From Candidatus Saccharibacteria bacterium (GTDB taxonomy: Bacteria > Patescibacteriota > Saccharimonadia > Saccharimonadales > Saccharimonadaceae): a DNA stretch of 64,000 bases. The stretch is taken from assembly GCA_016432585.1 (NCBI GenBank), contig CP066696.1, positions 452,113 through 516,112 of the forward strand, given 5' to 3'. A program made the position numbers and the translations under genes. Numbering within the stretch: position 1 is the first letter of the stretch; every line of letters begins with the position of its first letter. Shown here piece after piece: positions 1 to 8,781 of this stretch. The notes under the pieces were generated by a model. It was not told the origin of the DNA. It saw only the letters and a program-made list of their open reading frames with translations, and ran no database searches.

Positions 1-1268
1 AAGCCTTTGTAGTTGAAGTCGCGGCTTCCCATCATAGCGACGATCTGGCCGGTCTGCGTATCTTCGACAGTTGCGGCGCCGTTGGTGAAGCCTGCGTATG
101 CTGGAACGTACGATTTGAACATGTCTTTCATGGACTCTTCAAGGCGGTTCTGAATACGGATATCGAGCGTTGTTTTGACAGTGAGACCACCGCGCCCAAC
201 AGTTGCTTTACCGAGCTCTTCTTCAAGCTGAGAGCGAACCATTTGTACGAAGTGAGGTGCTTTAATATCTTTATATTGATCAGAGGCGGGTTTAATGTGG
301 TCGAGGATTGGGTATTTTTTCGCTTGGTCGGACTCATCTTGAGTGATGTAGCCAAGCTCAACCATACCGTCGAGCACCTTGTGTTGGCGCACGATAAGTG
401 CCTCGTGGCCGGCTATATTGTAAGGGTCATAAAGCCCTGGCTGGTTTGGAATACCGGCAAGAAGAGCTGCCTCTGGCAATGTAAGATTTTTTGATGATTT
501 ACCAAAGTAAGTTTGAGCACCAGACTCGACACCGTTACGGCGACCGCCATATGGCGATTCGTTAAGGTAAAGGTCGAGAATCTGATCTTTGTTGTACATA
601 CGCTCAACCTCGATAGCAAGAATCATTTCCTTTACCTTTCGAGGAACGCCGTCGAGGCCGCGCTTTTGGGCTTCATCGGCAAAGAATACCTGTTTTACAA
701 GCTGCTGGGTAAGTGTAGATCCACCCTGGGTGCTTCCACCGCTAGAGTTATTGACGAAGGATCGGATAAGACCGGAGACGCTAATACCTCCGTGCTTGTA
801 AAAATCTTTGTCTTCGATTGCGACGGTCGCCTGTTTCATGTAAGTGTTGATATCTTTGCCATCAACAACCAACTTGTAGTCACCATCACCCTTGTCTTCC
901 CATAGTAATTTACCGTTACGGTCGACGTATTTAGTAACGGTAGTCTGAACACGTTTAGCGAGCTCGCCTGGGCGAATAGTATCGAGGTCTTTGCGGAAGT
1001 ATGCGAAAAGGGCGCCAACACTAAGTACTGCAAGTAGCGCGGCAACACCAAGAACTTTAAGCGCCATAATGGCACCTTTTTTACTAAACCAGTACCCCCA
1101 AAAACGTTTAGGGTGAAGTCTGTAGAGGGTTCGCTTGACCGGGTGCTTTGGCAAACTTGCCAAGTACTCGGCTTTTTTGCGAGCCTCTGCGTCTTTTTTG
1201 GTCTTGCGCTTGTGCGCTAGATTCGAGTACACGCTCATATTGCGTGATTTATTTGGTTTAGTAGCCAC
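1..1268 (-). CDS. Class A penicillin-binding protein (PBP1A-like), 3' end outside window
   Basis: Bifunctional peptidoglycan glycosyltransferase/transpeptidase anchored in the membrane. Read on the minus strand, the product has a basic cytoplasmic N-terminus, one membrane segment at about residues 65-91, then a GT51 domain with the EDKDFYKHGG catalytic motif, GGSTLTQQLVKQ, a YLNESPYGG motif and LPEAALLAGIPNQP. The reading frame is open to the window edge, and the last visible part enters the transpeptidase half (TVEDTQTGQIVAMMGSRDF). The start chosen is a GTG with GGGAAG 8 bases upstream; an in-frame ATG at 1238 is the alternative. It is divergent from tyrS. Confidence 0.9.
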   Translation of the reverse strand, partial: MATKPNKSRNMSVYSNLAHKRKTKKDAEARKKAEYLASLPKHPVKRTLYRLHPKRFWGYWFSKKGAIMALKVLGVAALLAVLSVGALFAYFRKDLDTIRPGELAKRVQTTVTKYVDRNGKLLWEDKGDGDYKLVVDGKDINTYMKQATVAIEDKDFYKHGGISVSGLIRSFVNNSSGGSTQGGSTLTQQLVKQVFFADEAQKRGLDGVPRKVKEMILAIEVERMYNKDQILDLYLNESPYGGRRNGVESGAQTYFGKSSKNLTLPEAALLAGIPNQPGLYDPYNIAGHEALIVRQHKVLDGMVELGYITQDESDQAKKYPILDHIKPASDQYKDIKAPHFVQMVRSQLEEELGKATVGRGGLTVKTTLDIRIQNRLEESMKDMFKSYVPAYAGFTNGAATVEDTQTGQIVAMMGSRDFNYKG

Positions 1269-1301
1269 GTCGTATTCTTCCCATAAGCAGTATTACCGTC
1301 C

Positions 1302-1346
1302 ATTATAGCACTTTTTGCGCAGGCAAGGGTGTTTTTCTGCTATACT
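1302..1346. promoter_or_regulatory. Divergent extended -10 promoters for PBP and tyrS
   Basis: On the minus strand TGC-TATAAT (1310 to 1302) precedes the PBP gene. On the plus strand TGC-TATACT (1338-1346) precedes tyrS. Both are extended -10 boxes without a clear -35. This is seen by eye and not tested. Confidence 0.55.
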
Positions 1347-1376
1347 GTCACTAGAAATAACAGATAGGAGATACGG

Positions 1377-2591
1377 ATGAAACTTTCCGAGGAACTGCAG
1401 TGGCGTGGGTTTGTAAACCAAACGACATTCAAAGATTTGACAGAACTTGACCAGGCGCCTATCTCTTTCTATTGGGGTGTCGATCCGAGCGCCGACAGCA
1501 TGACTATTGGTAATTTTGCGGCTGCTATGATGGTTCGCCACTTTATCGACCATGGCCACAAGGCGGTTTTGCTGGTGGGTGGCGCAACGGGAATGATCGG
1601 TGATCCAGACGGCAAAAAAGACGAGCGTAACCTAAAGACGCTCGATGAAATCGCAAAAAACAAGGCGGGCATAGCAGCGCAGTACCGCCAGGCTTTTGGT
1701 GGCAAAGACTTTACGATTGTCGATAACTACGACTGGTTTTCGCAAATCAATTACATCGACTTTTTGCGTAACGTTGGCAAACACGTTCCGATGAGTCAAA
1801 TGCTTGGCCGCGATTTCGTGCAGTCACGCCTTGGCGATAGTGGCGCAGGCATCAGTTACGCCGAATTTAGCTACTCACTGATTCAGGGCTACGACTTTGT
1901 TCACTTGTACCGCGAACACGGCGTTACGCTACAGGTATGTGGCGCCGACCAATGGGGCAACTCTATTACAGGCGTCGACCTTCTCCGCCGCATGGAAGGT
2001 GTCGAAGCGCATGTCTACTCAACTCCTCTTGTTATCAATAAAGCAACCGGTGTAAAGTTCGGTAAAAGCGAAGGCGGGGCAATTTGGCTCGATCCTAAAA
2101 AGACAAGCGTCTACAAGTTTTACCAGTTCTGGTTGAATGTCGACGATGAGGGTGCAATTGACTACGCCAAGATTTACACGTTGTTTACAAAAGAGCAAGT
2201 TGAAGCGTTAGAGGCCGACCATAAGGCAAATCCAGGCTCTCGCATTGCACAAAAGGTACTGGCTCGCGAAGTAACCACGCTCGTGCATGGTAAAGACCGC
2301 TGCGAGTCGGTTGCGCGCGTTACAGAGGCGCTATTTGGTGATCGACAGTTTAGCGATCTAACGAGCGACGACCTTGATGCACTTTCAGAGGAAATTCCAA
2401 CGATTGATGCAGGAAAAACAATAGTCGAAAGCCTTGTTCTTGCCGGTGTCGCAAATAGCAATGGCGAAGCGAGGCGTCTTATTTTGGGCGGTGCTATATC
2501 TGTAAATGGCGATAAAATATCAGACGATGCCACGCTTCGTAGTGCTGCACTTGTAAAAAAAGGCAAGAACACCTTTATTCTCGTTCGATAG
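1377..2591 (+). CDS. tyrS: Tyrosyl-tRNA synthetase
   Basis: Charges tRNA-Tyr. This is a class I synthetase of 404 aa, the usual bacterial length. The Rossmann core has WGVDPSADSMTIGN, VGGATGMIGDP, the tyrosine/tRNA region CGADQWGNS, and a KFGKS loop (KMSKS equivalent). The C-terminal S4 RNA-binding domain contains SNGEARRLILGGAISVNG. Oddly, the HIGH signature is TIGN: both histidines are replaced, by Thr and Asn. An AGGAG Shine-Dalgarno sits 6 bases before the ATG. Confidence 0.96.
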   Translation: MKLSEELQWRGFVNQTTFKDLTELDQAPISFYWGVDPSADSMTIGNFAAAMMVRHFIDHGHKAVLLVGGATGMIGDPDGKKDERNLKTLDEIAKNKAGIAAQYRQAFGGKDFTIVDNYDWFSQINYIDFLRNVGKHVPMSQMLGRDFVQSRLGDSGAGISYAEFSYSLIQGYDFVHLYREHGVTLQVCGADQWGNSITGVDLLRRMEGVEAHVYSTPLVINKATGVKFGKSEGGAIWLDPKKTSVYKFYQFWLNVDDEGAIDYAKIYTLFTKEQVEALEADHKANPGSRIAQKVLAREVTTLVHGKDRCESVARVTEALFGDRQFSDLTSDDLDALSEEIPTIDAGKTIVESLVLAGVANSNGEARRLILGGAISVNGDKISDDATLRSAALVKKGKNTFILVR

Positions 2592-2597
2592 CAAATT

Positions 2598-2606
2598 TGC
2601 TATAAT
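2598..2606 (+). promoter_or_regulatory. Extended -10 promoter before phosphohexomutase
   Basis: TGC-TATAAT lies just after the tyrS stop codon. The predicted start of transcription is near 2613, and the mRNA would carry an AAGGAGGG ribosome site. Confidence 0.5.
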
Positions 2607-2638
2607 GAAGACTCGCACCAACCTAACAAGGAGGGCAT

Positions 2639-4423
2639 ATGTCTTATCACAATGCTTTACAGGAGCATCTTTCACCAGATGCTGTATCAAACATCACCGC
2701 GTGGCTTAACGAATCAAAATATGCAGAATATCGCGACGAACTTGTCGAGATGATCGAAGCCGAAAAGTGGCAGGATCTAGAAGACGCATTCTTCAAAGTA
2801 ATCGAATTTGGTACGGCCGGCCGTCGCGGCCATACGGGAATAGGCTCGAATAGAATCAACCGCGTGACGATCGGCGAATCTGCCCAAGCGCTTTGTTTAT
2901 ATGCGAGCTCGCACGACCCTAAAGCTCCTGAAAAAGGAATTGTTATTGCCTGCGATACCCGTCTTAGCTCGCCCGAATTAAGTCGTTTTACGGCACAAGT
3001 ATGCGCGGCAAACGGCTTCAAGACATATCTGTTTGACAACTTCAGGGCAACCCCCGAACTGAGCTTTGCAGTGCGCCACCTCGGTGCCGCAGCCGGAATA
3101 GTTATTAGCGCCAGCCATAATCCTCCACAAGACAATGGCTTTAAGGTTTGTTGGTCTGACGGCGGACAGTTAGTAGCGCCACACGATGTGGGTGTACTAA
3201 AAGTCGCCGAAGAAATTACCGAGATCCATGCAGCCGACTTTAACCAAGCGGTTGCTGAGGGACGCATAGTTATTATTGGCAAAGATGTGGATGATGCATA
3301 TATTGCTGCAGCTGCTGCCGAGGCTGAAGGTAAAGAGCGTAATGTGGACATTGTTTACTCGCCGCTTCACGGAGCTGGTCAAACAAATGTATTGCCGGTA
3401 TTACGTGCTGCTGGCTTTGCCTCGATTTCGGTTGTCGAAGACCAAATGATTCCCGATGGCAATTTTCCTACAATCGATAACGGTAAGCCAAATCCAGAGG
3501 ATGAGTCGGCAAACGATCGGGCGGTAGCGCAGCTCTTGGCTGAAAAGGCTGATATTGCGATTACGAACGATCCAGATGCTGACCGTATTGGCGTTATGGT
3601 TCGTGAAGGCGACGGAGTTGTATATCTTAGCGGCAACCAGTCGGCTGTGTTGGCGGCGGACTTTGCGCTCCGAAAACTAAAAGAAAAGGGAGAGCTGACA
3701 TCAAAGCACTACCTTGCGAAAACAATAGTCACGACGGATATGCTGACGGCTCTCAGCGACTACTATGGAGTGAACATGTACACGAACATGCTCATTGGCT
3801 TCAAGTATATCGGTGAACTTATCCTGCAAAAAGAAGGTACTGGCGAGGTGTTTGTGACGGGTAGTGAAGAGAGCTTCGGGTTATTAAAGGGAACGTACGC
3901 AAGAGATAAAGACGGCGCCACGGGTGCACTACCTATGGCCGAGTATGCTGCCGAACTAAAAACGCAAGGTAAAACACTTTATGATCGTTTGATCGAATTG
4001 TACGGTCAGCACGGGCTGTTTGTGGAGCGTCTCGAGAACTCTTACTTCGATGGTGCAAGCGGCTTTGAAAGAATGCAAACGGTTATGCGCGAGTTGCGGG
4101 CAAATCCATTTTCGGAGCTTGGTGATCATGTCGTAACGGCGCTTCACGATTATCAATCGCTTGAACGGCGCGATATCGCAACGGGCAAAGTCACTCCTAT
4201 CGATTGCAAAAAAGGCAATGTGATTGTGTTGGAGTTCGATAACGATTACCGCCGTCGCATAACGATTCGACCAAGTGGCACTGAGCCAAAGCTAAAGTTC
4301 TATATCCAATGGTTTGAGCCTGCGGTTGCTGGCGAGAGGAACGCTATTCTTGAGCAGAAGCAGCAGATTGAGTCCCATCTTAAAACGCTCGCGCAGCTAC
4401 TTGAAGGACGTCTTTTAGGTTAA
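2639..4423 (+). CDS. pgm: Phosphoglucomutase/phosphomannomutase
   Basis: An alpha-D-phosphohexomutase that interconverts hexose 1- and 6-phosphates and so links glycolysis to sugar-nucleotide and glycogen synthesis. All four family motifs are visible: phosphoserine loop SASHNPPQDNGFK, metal loop TNDPDADR, sugar loop GSEESFG and phosphate-binding RPSGTEPKLKFY. At 594 aa it matches the long PgcA-type enzymes. A strong AAGGAGG precedes the ATG. recG follows 2 bases after the stop, so the two are probably cotranscribed. Sugar specificity cannot be read from the sequence. Confidence 0.93.
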   Translation: MSYHNALQEHLSPDAVSNITAWLNESKYAEYRDELVEMIEAEKWQDLEDAFFKVIEFGTAGRRGHTGIGSNRINRVTIGESAQALCLYASSHDPKAPEKGIVIACDTRLSSPELSRFTAQVCAANGFKTYLFDNFRATPELSFAVRHLGAAAGIVISASHNPPQDNGFKVCWSDGGQLVAPHDVGVLKVAEEITEIHAADFNQAVAEGRIVIIGKDVDDAYIAAAAAEAEGKERNVDIVYSPLHGAGQTNVLPVLRAAGFASISVVEDQMIPDGNFPTIDNGKPNPEDESANDRAVAQLLAEKADIAITNDPDADRIGVMVREGDGVVYLSGNQSAVLAADFALRKLKEKGELTSKHYLAKTIVTTDMLTALSDYYGVNMYTNMLIGFKYIGELILQKEGTGEVFVTGSEESFGLLKGTYARDKDGATGALPMAEYAAELKTQGKTLYDRLIELYGQHGLFVERLENSYFDGASGFERMQTVMRELRANPFSELGDHVVTALHDYQSLERRDIATGKVTPIDCKKGNVIVLEFDNDYRRRITIRPSGTEPKLKFYIQWFEPAVAGERNAILEQKQQIESHLKTLAQLLEGRLLG

Positions 4424-4425
4424 AA

Positions 4426-6459
4426 ATGAATCTTTTGTCCCCGCTAGAAAAAGTAAAAGGCGTCGGTGCTAAAACCGGCGAACAGTTTGCGCTGGCGGGG
4501 ATACGCACGGTTGGGGATCTTATCGATTTTCTTCCGCGAAAACACGAGGACTTTTCGGAAGTTGTGGCGATTGCCGATGTTCACCCAGGCAAGGCCACGA
4601 TAAAAGCGCGCTGCGAAAAGATTGAAACGCGCCCAGTTCGGCGCGGGCTTCGTATCACCAAGGCGACACTGCTAGATGACAGTGGCAAGTTGCAGGCTGT
4701 GTGGTTTAATCAGCCGTACCGAGCAACGCAACTTGCAAAGTCGGGTGACGAGTTCTTTTTTTCGGGTGAGTTCGAGTTTAACTACAATAAATACCAGCTT
4801 ACTAATCCGAGCGTTGAAAAAGTTTCTGAAATGCCGGTGCAAACGGACCGTTTCCTACCCGTTTATCGCGCAATTAAGGGATTGAAAAGCCAGCTTGTTC
4901 GAAAAATCCTTGCCGAGTTACGGCCATTAATTACAATGCTGCCCGAGACATTACCAAAGCAGATACTATCTGGTGAAAAGCTCATTTCGCGCGCGGACGC
5001 TGTGCTAGGCATGCATTTTCCAAAGTCGGCAGACGACGTAGCTGCTGGCCGCGAGCGCTTAGCGTTTGAGGAGCTGTTTCAGCTGTTGCTGGCAAGTCAG
5101 CTCAACAAGCAAGAGAATGCAAAATTGGTAGGTTGGCACATTCCGTTCGATCAGGCGGTGGTTGGTGATTTTGTAAAGCAACTTCCATTCGAGCTTACCG
5201 CGGCGCAGCGCAGAGCTGCCTGGGATATTATTCAAGATTTTGAACGAAAAACGCCGATGAACAGGTTACTACAAGGAGACGTTGGATCGGGCAAAACAGT
5301 CGTTGCTGGTCTGGCCGCCCGTGCAAGCGCGCATGCTGGATTTCAGACGGCTCTTATGGCGCCTACTGAAATTCTGGCAAGTCAGCATGCCGAAACGCTT
5401 AGTAAGCTTTTAGAGCCATTTGGTGTCACGGTCGGGTTGTTAACAGGAAGCGTAAAGGGCGCGGCACGTAAAACGTTATACGAGCAAATTGCAAATGGAA
5501 GTGTTCATGTGGTTGTGGGTACGCATGCACTTATTCAAAGTACGGTTCATTTTCATAAGCTTGGGTTTGTCGTTATCGATGAACAGCACCGTTTTGGCGT
5601 AAAGCAGCGTCAAGAGCTTCTTGGTAAATCAAAGCACATGCCGCATCTGCTTGCCATGACAGCAACCCCGATTCCGCGCAGTCTTGCGCTCACCGTTTAC
5701 GGCGAGTTGGAGGTAAGTATTCTAAATGAACTGCCGAAAGGGCGAAAGCCTATTAAAACAAAGATTTGGTCGCCAAACAGCCGCCCGCAGCTGTATGAGC
5801 TTGTCGATAAAGAAATCGCCTCGGGGCGTCAGGCATACGTTATTTGTAATTTGATTGACGAAAACCCAGATAACGAGGTAAAAAGCGTGAATGCCGAATA
5901 TGTGCGGCTACAAAACTCTGTTTTTAAACATCGCAAGATTGGTTTGCTTCATGGCAAAATGAAGCCAGACGAAAAAGATGCTGTCATGACGAAATTTGCT
6001 AGCGGTGAACTCGATATCCTGGTAAGCACTACGGTTGTAGAAGTGGGTGTCGATGTTCCAAATGCCACGGCAATGATTATAGAAGATGCTGATCGTTTTG
6101 GGTTAAGTCAGCTTCATCAGCTTCGCGGGCGCGTAGGAAGATCGTCGCATCAAAGCTATTGTTATCTGGTGACATCGGATAGTAGCAAGCCAAGCCAACG
6201 CTTAAAAGAGGTAGAAAAGTCGAACGATGGATTTTATCTAGCGGAGGTCGATCTAAAGCTTAGGGGGCCAGGGGAGATCTACGGAAGGGCGCAGCATGGG
6301 GCGCTTAATCTTCAGATTGCGACGCTGTCGGATACGAAGCTTATTGCCCGTGCGCAGCGAGCCGCTAAAGCGTTCGTGCAAAGTGGCGATGATCTGCTAC
6401 AATATAAGCAACTGGCCGCGCAAGTAGAACAATATCAGCGGTTAACCACATTAAATTAA
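4426..6459 (+). CDS. recG: ATP-dependent DNA helicase RecG
   Basis: Branch-migration helicase that rescues stalled forks and processes Holliday junctions. The 677-aa product has an N-terminal wedge/OB region (residues about 1-160), Walker A GDVGSGKTVVAG, the DEQHRFGVKQR box, MTATPIPRSLAL, and motif VI QLRGRVGRS. Length and motif order match the family. It follows the phosphohexomutase gene with almost no gap and has no strong ribosome site of its own, suggesting translational coupling. Confidence 0.95.
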   Translation: MNLLSPLEKVKGVGAKTGEQFALAGIRTVGDLIDFLPRKHEDFSEVVAIADVHPGKATIKARCEKIETRPVRRGLRITKATLLDDSGKLQAVWFNQPYRATQLAKSGDEFFFSGEFEFNYNKYQLTNPSVEKVSEMPVQTDRFLPVYRAIKGLKSQLVRKILAELRPLITMLPETLPKQILSGEKLISRADAVLGMHFPKSADDVAAGRERLAFEELFQLLLASQLNKQENAKLVGWHIPFDQAVVGDFVKQLPFELTAAQRRAAWDIIQDFERKTPMNRLLQGDVGSGKTVVAGLAARASAHAGFQTALMAPTEILASQHAETLSKLLEPFGVTVGLLTGSVKGAARKTLYEQIANGSVHVVVGTHALIQSTVHFHKLGFVVIDEQHRFGVKQRQELLGKSKHMPHLLAMTATPIPRSLALTVYGELEVSILNELPKGRKPIKTKIWSPNSRPQLYELVDKEIASGRQAYVICNLIDENPDNEVKSVNAEYVRLQNSVFKHRKIGLLHGKMKPDEKDAVMTKFASGELDILVSTTVVEVGVDVPNATAMIIEDADRFGLSQLHQLRGRVGRSSHQSYCYLVTSDSSKPSQRLKEVEKSNDGFYLAEVDLKLRGPGEIYGRAQHGALNLQIATLSDTKLIARAQRAAKAFVQSGDDLLQYKQLAAQVEQYQRLTTLN

Positions 6460-6460
6460 G

Positions 6461-6548
6461 GGAAAAGAGCAACCGGAGCCTTCGGATTTATTCCGTGGCA
6501 CCGCGAGATGAGAAAAACCGATAGGTTTGTCTCAAGGCGAAGCCGTTT
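6461..6548 (+). promoter_or_regulatory. Structured 5' leader RNA, unassigned
   Basis: The 88 bases between recG and the next start can fold into consecutive hairpins. The clearest has TGAGA pairing with TCTCA and AAACC with GGTTT around a GATA tetraloop (6509-6534). A CGTG/CGCG stem precedes it and a short GGC/GCC stem follows, next to the start codon. There is no U-tract. It could be a cis-regulatory element; no known riboswitch class could be assigned. Confidence 0.4.
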
Positions 6549-7361
6549 ATGTATTCTGGAACCACATTTCGAACAAAATCGGGGCGCATGATGGGCGTGC
6601 ACCAAAAGATTGACCGGGTCGCATTCCGACATATTCAGTCACGTCTTCCAAAACGCATGGCATTTCCTACGAGACATCAAATTCTTCACTTCGAAGGCTT
6701 AAACGGCCCTGACGGCATAAAACGTAAAAGTCCGGCCCGCGACGAACCGTGGCATTATATAGACCCGCAAGACGCTAGTGACCGTGCGATCGTAGACATG
6801 ATCAACGACCATATTCACAACATGGGCACTGCATTAAAAGATAAAAATGTTGAGCGTGCGGCGTTTGAGGCTGCTTGGCTTGCGCATGCGATTGTCGATG
6901 GCCTCACGCCGGCTCATCACTACCCGCTGGAAGAAAAACTAGAAGAGCTTCGTGGCGGTGAGGGCCTAGAGACGCGCATTACAACAAAAGACAAACTACT
7001 TTTGCCAGGTAAAAACCGTCGTCACCAGCTACGTAATAACTGGGAATTCTGGGGCGCAAAAGGTGTTATGACGACACATCTTTCATTCGAACTGGGGATA
7101 GCTACCGCAATTGCACCGCTACGCTTAGAGGACTCTGCACCGACCGATGCCGATTACAAACGCGTAAAAACCGAAGGGTTCGAGCCTGTATTCTTTGATA
7201 TGCTCCACCAGGTTGCCGAGATGGGTATGTACAAGGAGTTTACAAAGGCCGGCTGGACACGACAACTGGCGCGTGAAACCAAAGATGTTTTGGTGCCTAC
7301 GATAGTAAAGGCGGTAACACTTGCTTGGTTTAGCGCGGTGTACGAGGCGACAAAAAAATAA
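6549..7361 (+). CDS. Conserved hypothetical protein, His/Asp-rich, possible metal-dependent hydrolase
   Basis: Function not recognised. The 270-aa protein has no signal peptide or membrane segment. Several His/Asp clusters stand out: PWHYIDPQD, NDHIHNMG and WLAHAIVDGLTPAHHYPLEE. The HxxxD...HH spacing is reminiscent of the all-alpha zinc phospholipase C / S1-P1 nuclease fold, but this is resemblance only. The start has a weak AAGG 9-13 bases upstream inside a leader hairpin; an in-frame ATG at 6588 is an alternative. The stop overlaps the rsmD start by one base, so the two genes are coupled. Confidence 0.6.
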   Translation: MYSGTTFRTKSGRMMGVHQKIDRVAFRHIQSRLPKRMAFPTRHQILHFEGLNGPDGIKRKSPARDEPWHYIDPQDASDRAIVDMINDHIHNMGTALKDKNVERAAFEAAWLAHAIVDGLTPAHHYPLEEKLEELRGGEGLETRITTKDKLLLPGKNRRHQLRNNWEFWGAKGVMTTHLSFELGIATAIAPLRLEDSAPTDADYKRVKTEGFEPVFFDMLHQVAEMGMYKEFTKAGWTRQLARETKDVLVPTIVKAVTLAWFSAVYEATKK

Positions 7362-7903
7362 TGAATGTCCGGATTATTAGTGGAACATACGGCGGCCGCA
7401 AAATTGAAGCACCAGATAACTCGCGCACTCACCCTATGAGTGAGCGCATTCGTAATGCAATCTTTAACAGTATCGGAAGCGAGATCAAGAACGCTCGGGT
7501 GCTCGATGCATTCGCCGGTACTGGCGCAATCGGCCTAGAGGCAATAAGCCGTGGTGCTAGCGCGGCGGTTTTTATTGAGAAAGATCGCATCGCTCAAAAA
7601 ATCTTGGCAAAAAATATTACCTCGCTTGGAGCCGAAAATCAGACGTCTATTGTGCGGACAACGGTAAGCAATTGGGTTGATACGTCGGGTGCAGATGAGT
7701 TTGATATAATTTTTGCCGATCCGCCATACCACGACCCGCAGTTTTCCACAGTTTCGAAACTTTTTGGTCTATTAAAAGTAGGGGGTCTTATGGTATTATC
7801 ACACCCAGGTAGGGGTGAGGAACCGACCAAACCAGGAGTTGTTGTGGTGGACAATCGTAGTTATGGAAACGCATTTCTCACCCTCTACCGCCGAGAAAGT
7901 TAG
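7361..7903 (+). CDS. rsmD: 16S rRNA (guanine966-N2)-methyltransferase RsmD
   Basis: Methylates the N2 of G966 in the small-subunit rRNA. The 180-aa protein starts with the RIISGTYGGRKI segment typical of RsmD, carries the SAM-binding motif DAFAGTGAIGLEAISRGA and the catalytic FADPPY motif at about residues 120-126. Length is normal. The ATG overlaps the upstream stop (TAATG), and a terminator follows directly. Confidence 0.93.
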   Translation: MNVRIISGTYGGRKIEAPDNSRTHPMSERIRNAIFNSIGSEIKNARVLDAFAGTGAIGLEAISRGASAAVFIEKDRIAQKILAKNITSLGAENQTSIVRTTVSNWVDTSGADEFDIIFADPPYHDPQFSTVSKLFGLLKVGGLMVLSHPGRGEEPTKPGVVVVDNRSYGNAFLTLYRRES

Positions 7904-7925
7904 ACCTGTCAGGGTCTTTTTTATT
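7902..7925 (+). terminator. Intrinsic terminator after rsmD
   Basis: A short GACC/GGTC hairpin is followed by TTTTTT directly after the rsmD stop. Confidence 0.6.
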
Positions 7926-7942
7926 ATCCTTTTGTCCTATAT

Positions 7943-7974
7943 AAAAAGCAGCCCCAAGATTTCTCTTGGGGTGC
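7943..7974 (-). terminator. Intrinsic terminator for the phage-tail-like gene pair
   Basis: On the minus strand, a CCCCAAGA-GAAA-TCTTGGGG stem, extended by GCA/TGC, is followed by TTTTT. It ends the transcript of the two minus-strand genes. Confidence 0.75.
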
Positions 7975-8046
7975 AGTCATAACGTAGGACATGTTATGTT
8001 GTGATTATAGCACGATACTTCCAGGATAGCAATGCATTGGCCGTCA

Positions 8047-8781
8047 CTACTCGAGAGCAGCTAGTCCCCCGCTAGTTTTTAGAAAAGGCCGTAAGGGTGT
8101 TCCGTCACTTTTATACCAGCGTGGCTCGGTCTCGGTAAAAGTTGGCGCACCAACCAGCGTGCCGTCAAGGTTGTTCGGCCCAAGGTCTCGCGCATTGTAG
8201 TCAAGGGGCCAGTAGGCGGCGTAGTCTGAGTAATCGCCGACAGCTGCCGTGCCTGCTGTTAGTAACGTGGCGGCTGTATTTTCGGCTGTAGCATCTCCAA
8301 AATGACTACCTGTCCATACAGCAACATTGGCCAACTGACCCAAAAGCCAGCGTTCGCTGCCCGTCCACGAGCGATAGCCAAGGGTTGTTGTGCCGCTTGG
8401 CGGGTTGTCGGGCGAGGGAACGGCGAAAGCTGCCTCAGACCGCAACGTTCCATCCATATAACAGAATCGGCGCCCTGATTCTTGTGACCATGCTATGAAT
8501 ATTCTGTGCATTACCGAATTTTTTATATTACTACTGATAGCTTGCGACGAAAGCGTGCCGCCGCCTTGGACTAAAACCTGGTATACTTCGCCACTCGCTA
8601 TACCTACAGTCTCGACTGCTCGCGTTGAGTCGGGGCGCATGCCTAATCCAATGTGGGTTTCGTCGGTCAGGCGCGAGGTGGTGATCTCGTAGTAAATAAA
8701 CACAGACCCTGCGGCGCTAAGGATTGCGCTAGAGAGTCCGCAGTTTACCCCTTGGTTTGTGCCGTTAAGAATGATCGCCAT
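8047..8781 (-). CDS. LamG/concanavalin-A-like jelly-roll protein, phage-tail-associated
   Basis: The 244-aa product resembles a LamG/ConA-like lectin fold: alternating short beta stretches, a VFIYYEITTSR strand, FIAWSQESGRRFCYMDG, and a LGQLANVAVWTG segment typical of LamG domains in structural tail proteins. There is no signal peptide. It overlaps the upstream tail-fibre-like ORF by one base, so the two are translationally coupled. The pair probably derives from a phage or phage-tail-like particle; the ligand is unknown. Confidence 0.6.
   Translation of the reverse strand: MAIILNGTNQGVNCGLSSAILSAAGSVFIYYEITTSRLTDETHIGLGMRPDSTRAVETVGIASGEVYQVLVQGGGTLSSQAISSNIKNSVMHRIFIAWSQESGRRFCYMDGTLRSEAAFAVPSPDNPPSGTTTLGYRSWTGSERWLLGQLANVAVWTGSHFGDATAENTAATLLTAGTAAVGDYSDYAAYWPLDYNARDLGPNNLDGTLVGAPTFTETEPRWYKSDGTPLRPFLKTSGGLAALE

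Noticed and set aside
2647-3351. Minus-strand ORF of 234 aa inside the phosphohexomutase gene
   Set aside because: Composition is typical of a shadow frame (Ser/Ala/Arg rich) and the plus-strand gene carries all family motifs.
6461-6548. Glycine riboswitch
   Set aside because: GGCACCG and TCTCAAGGCGAAG resemble parts of the glycine aptamer, but the helix order and the conserved GGAGCAA core do not match.
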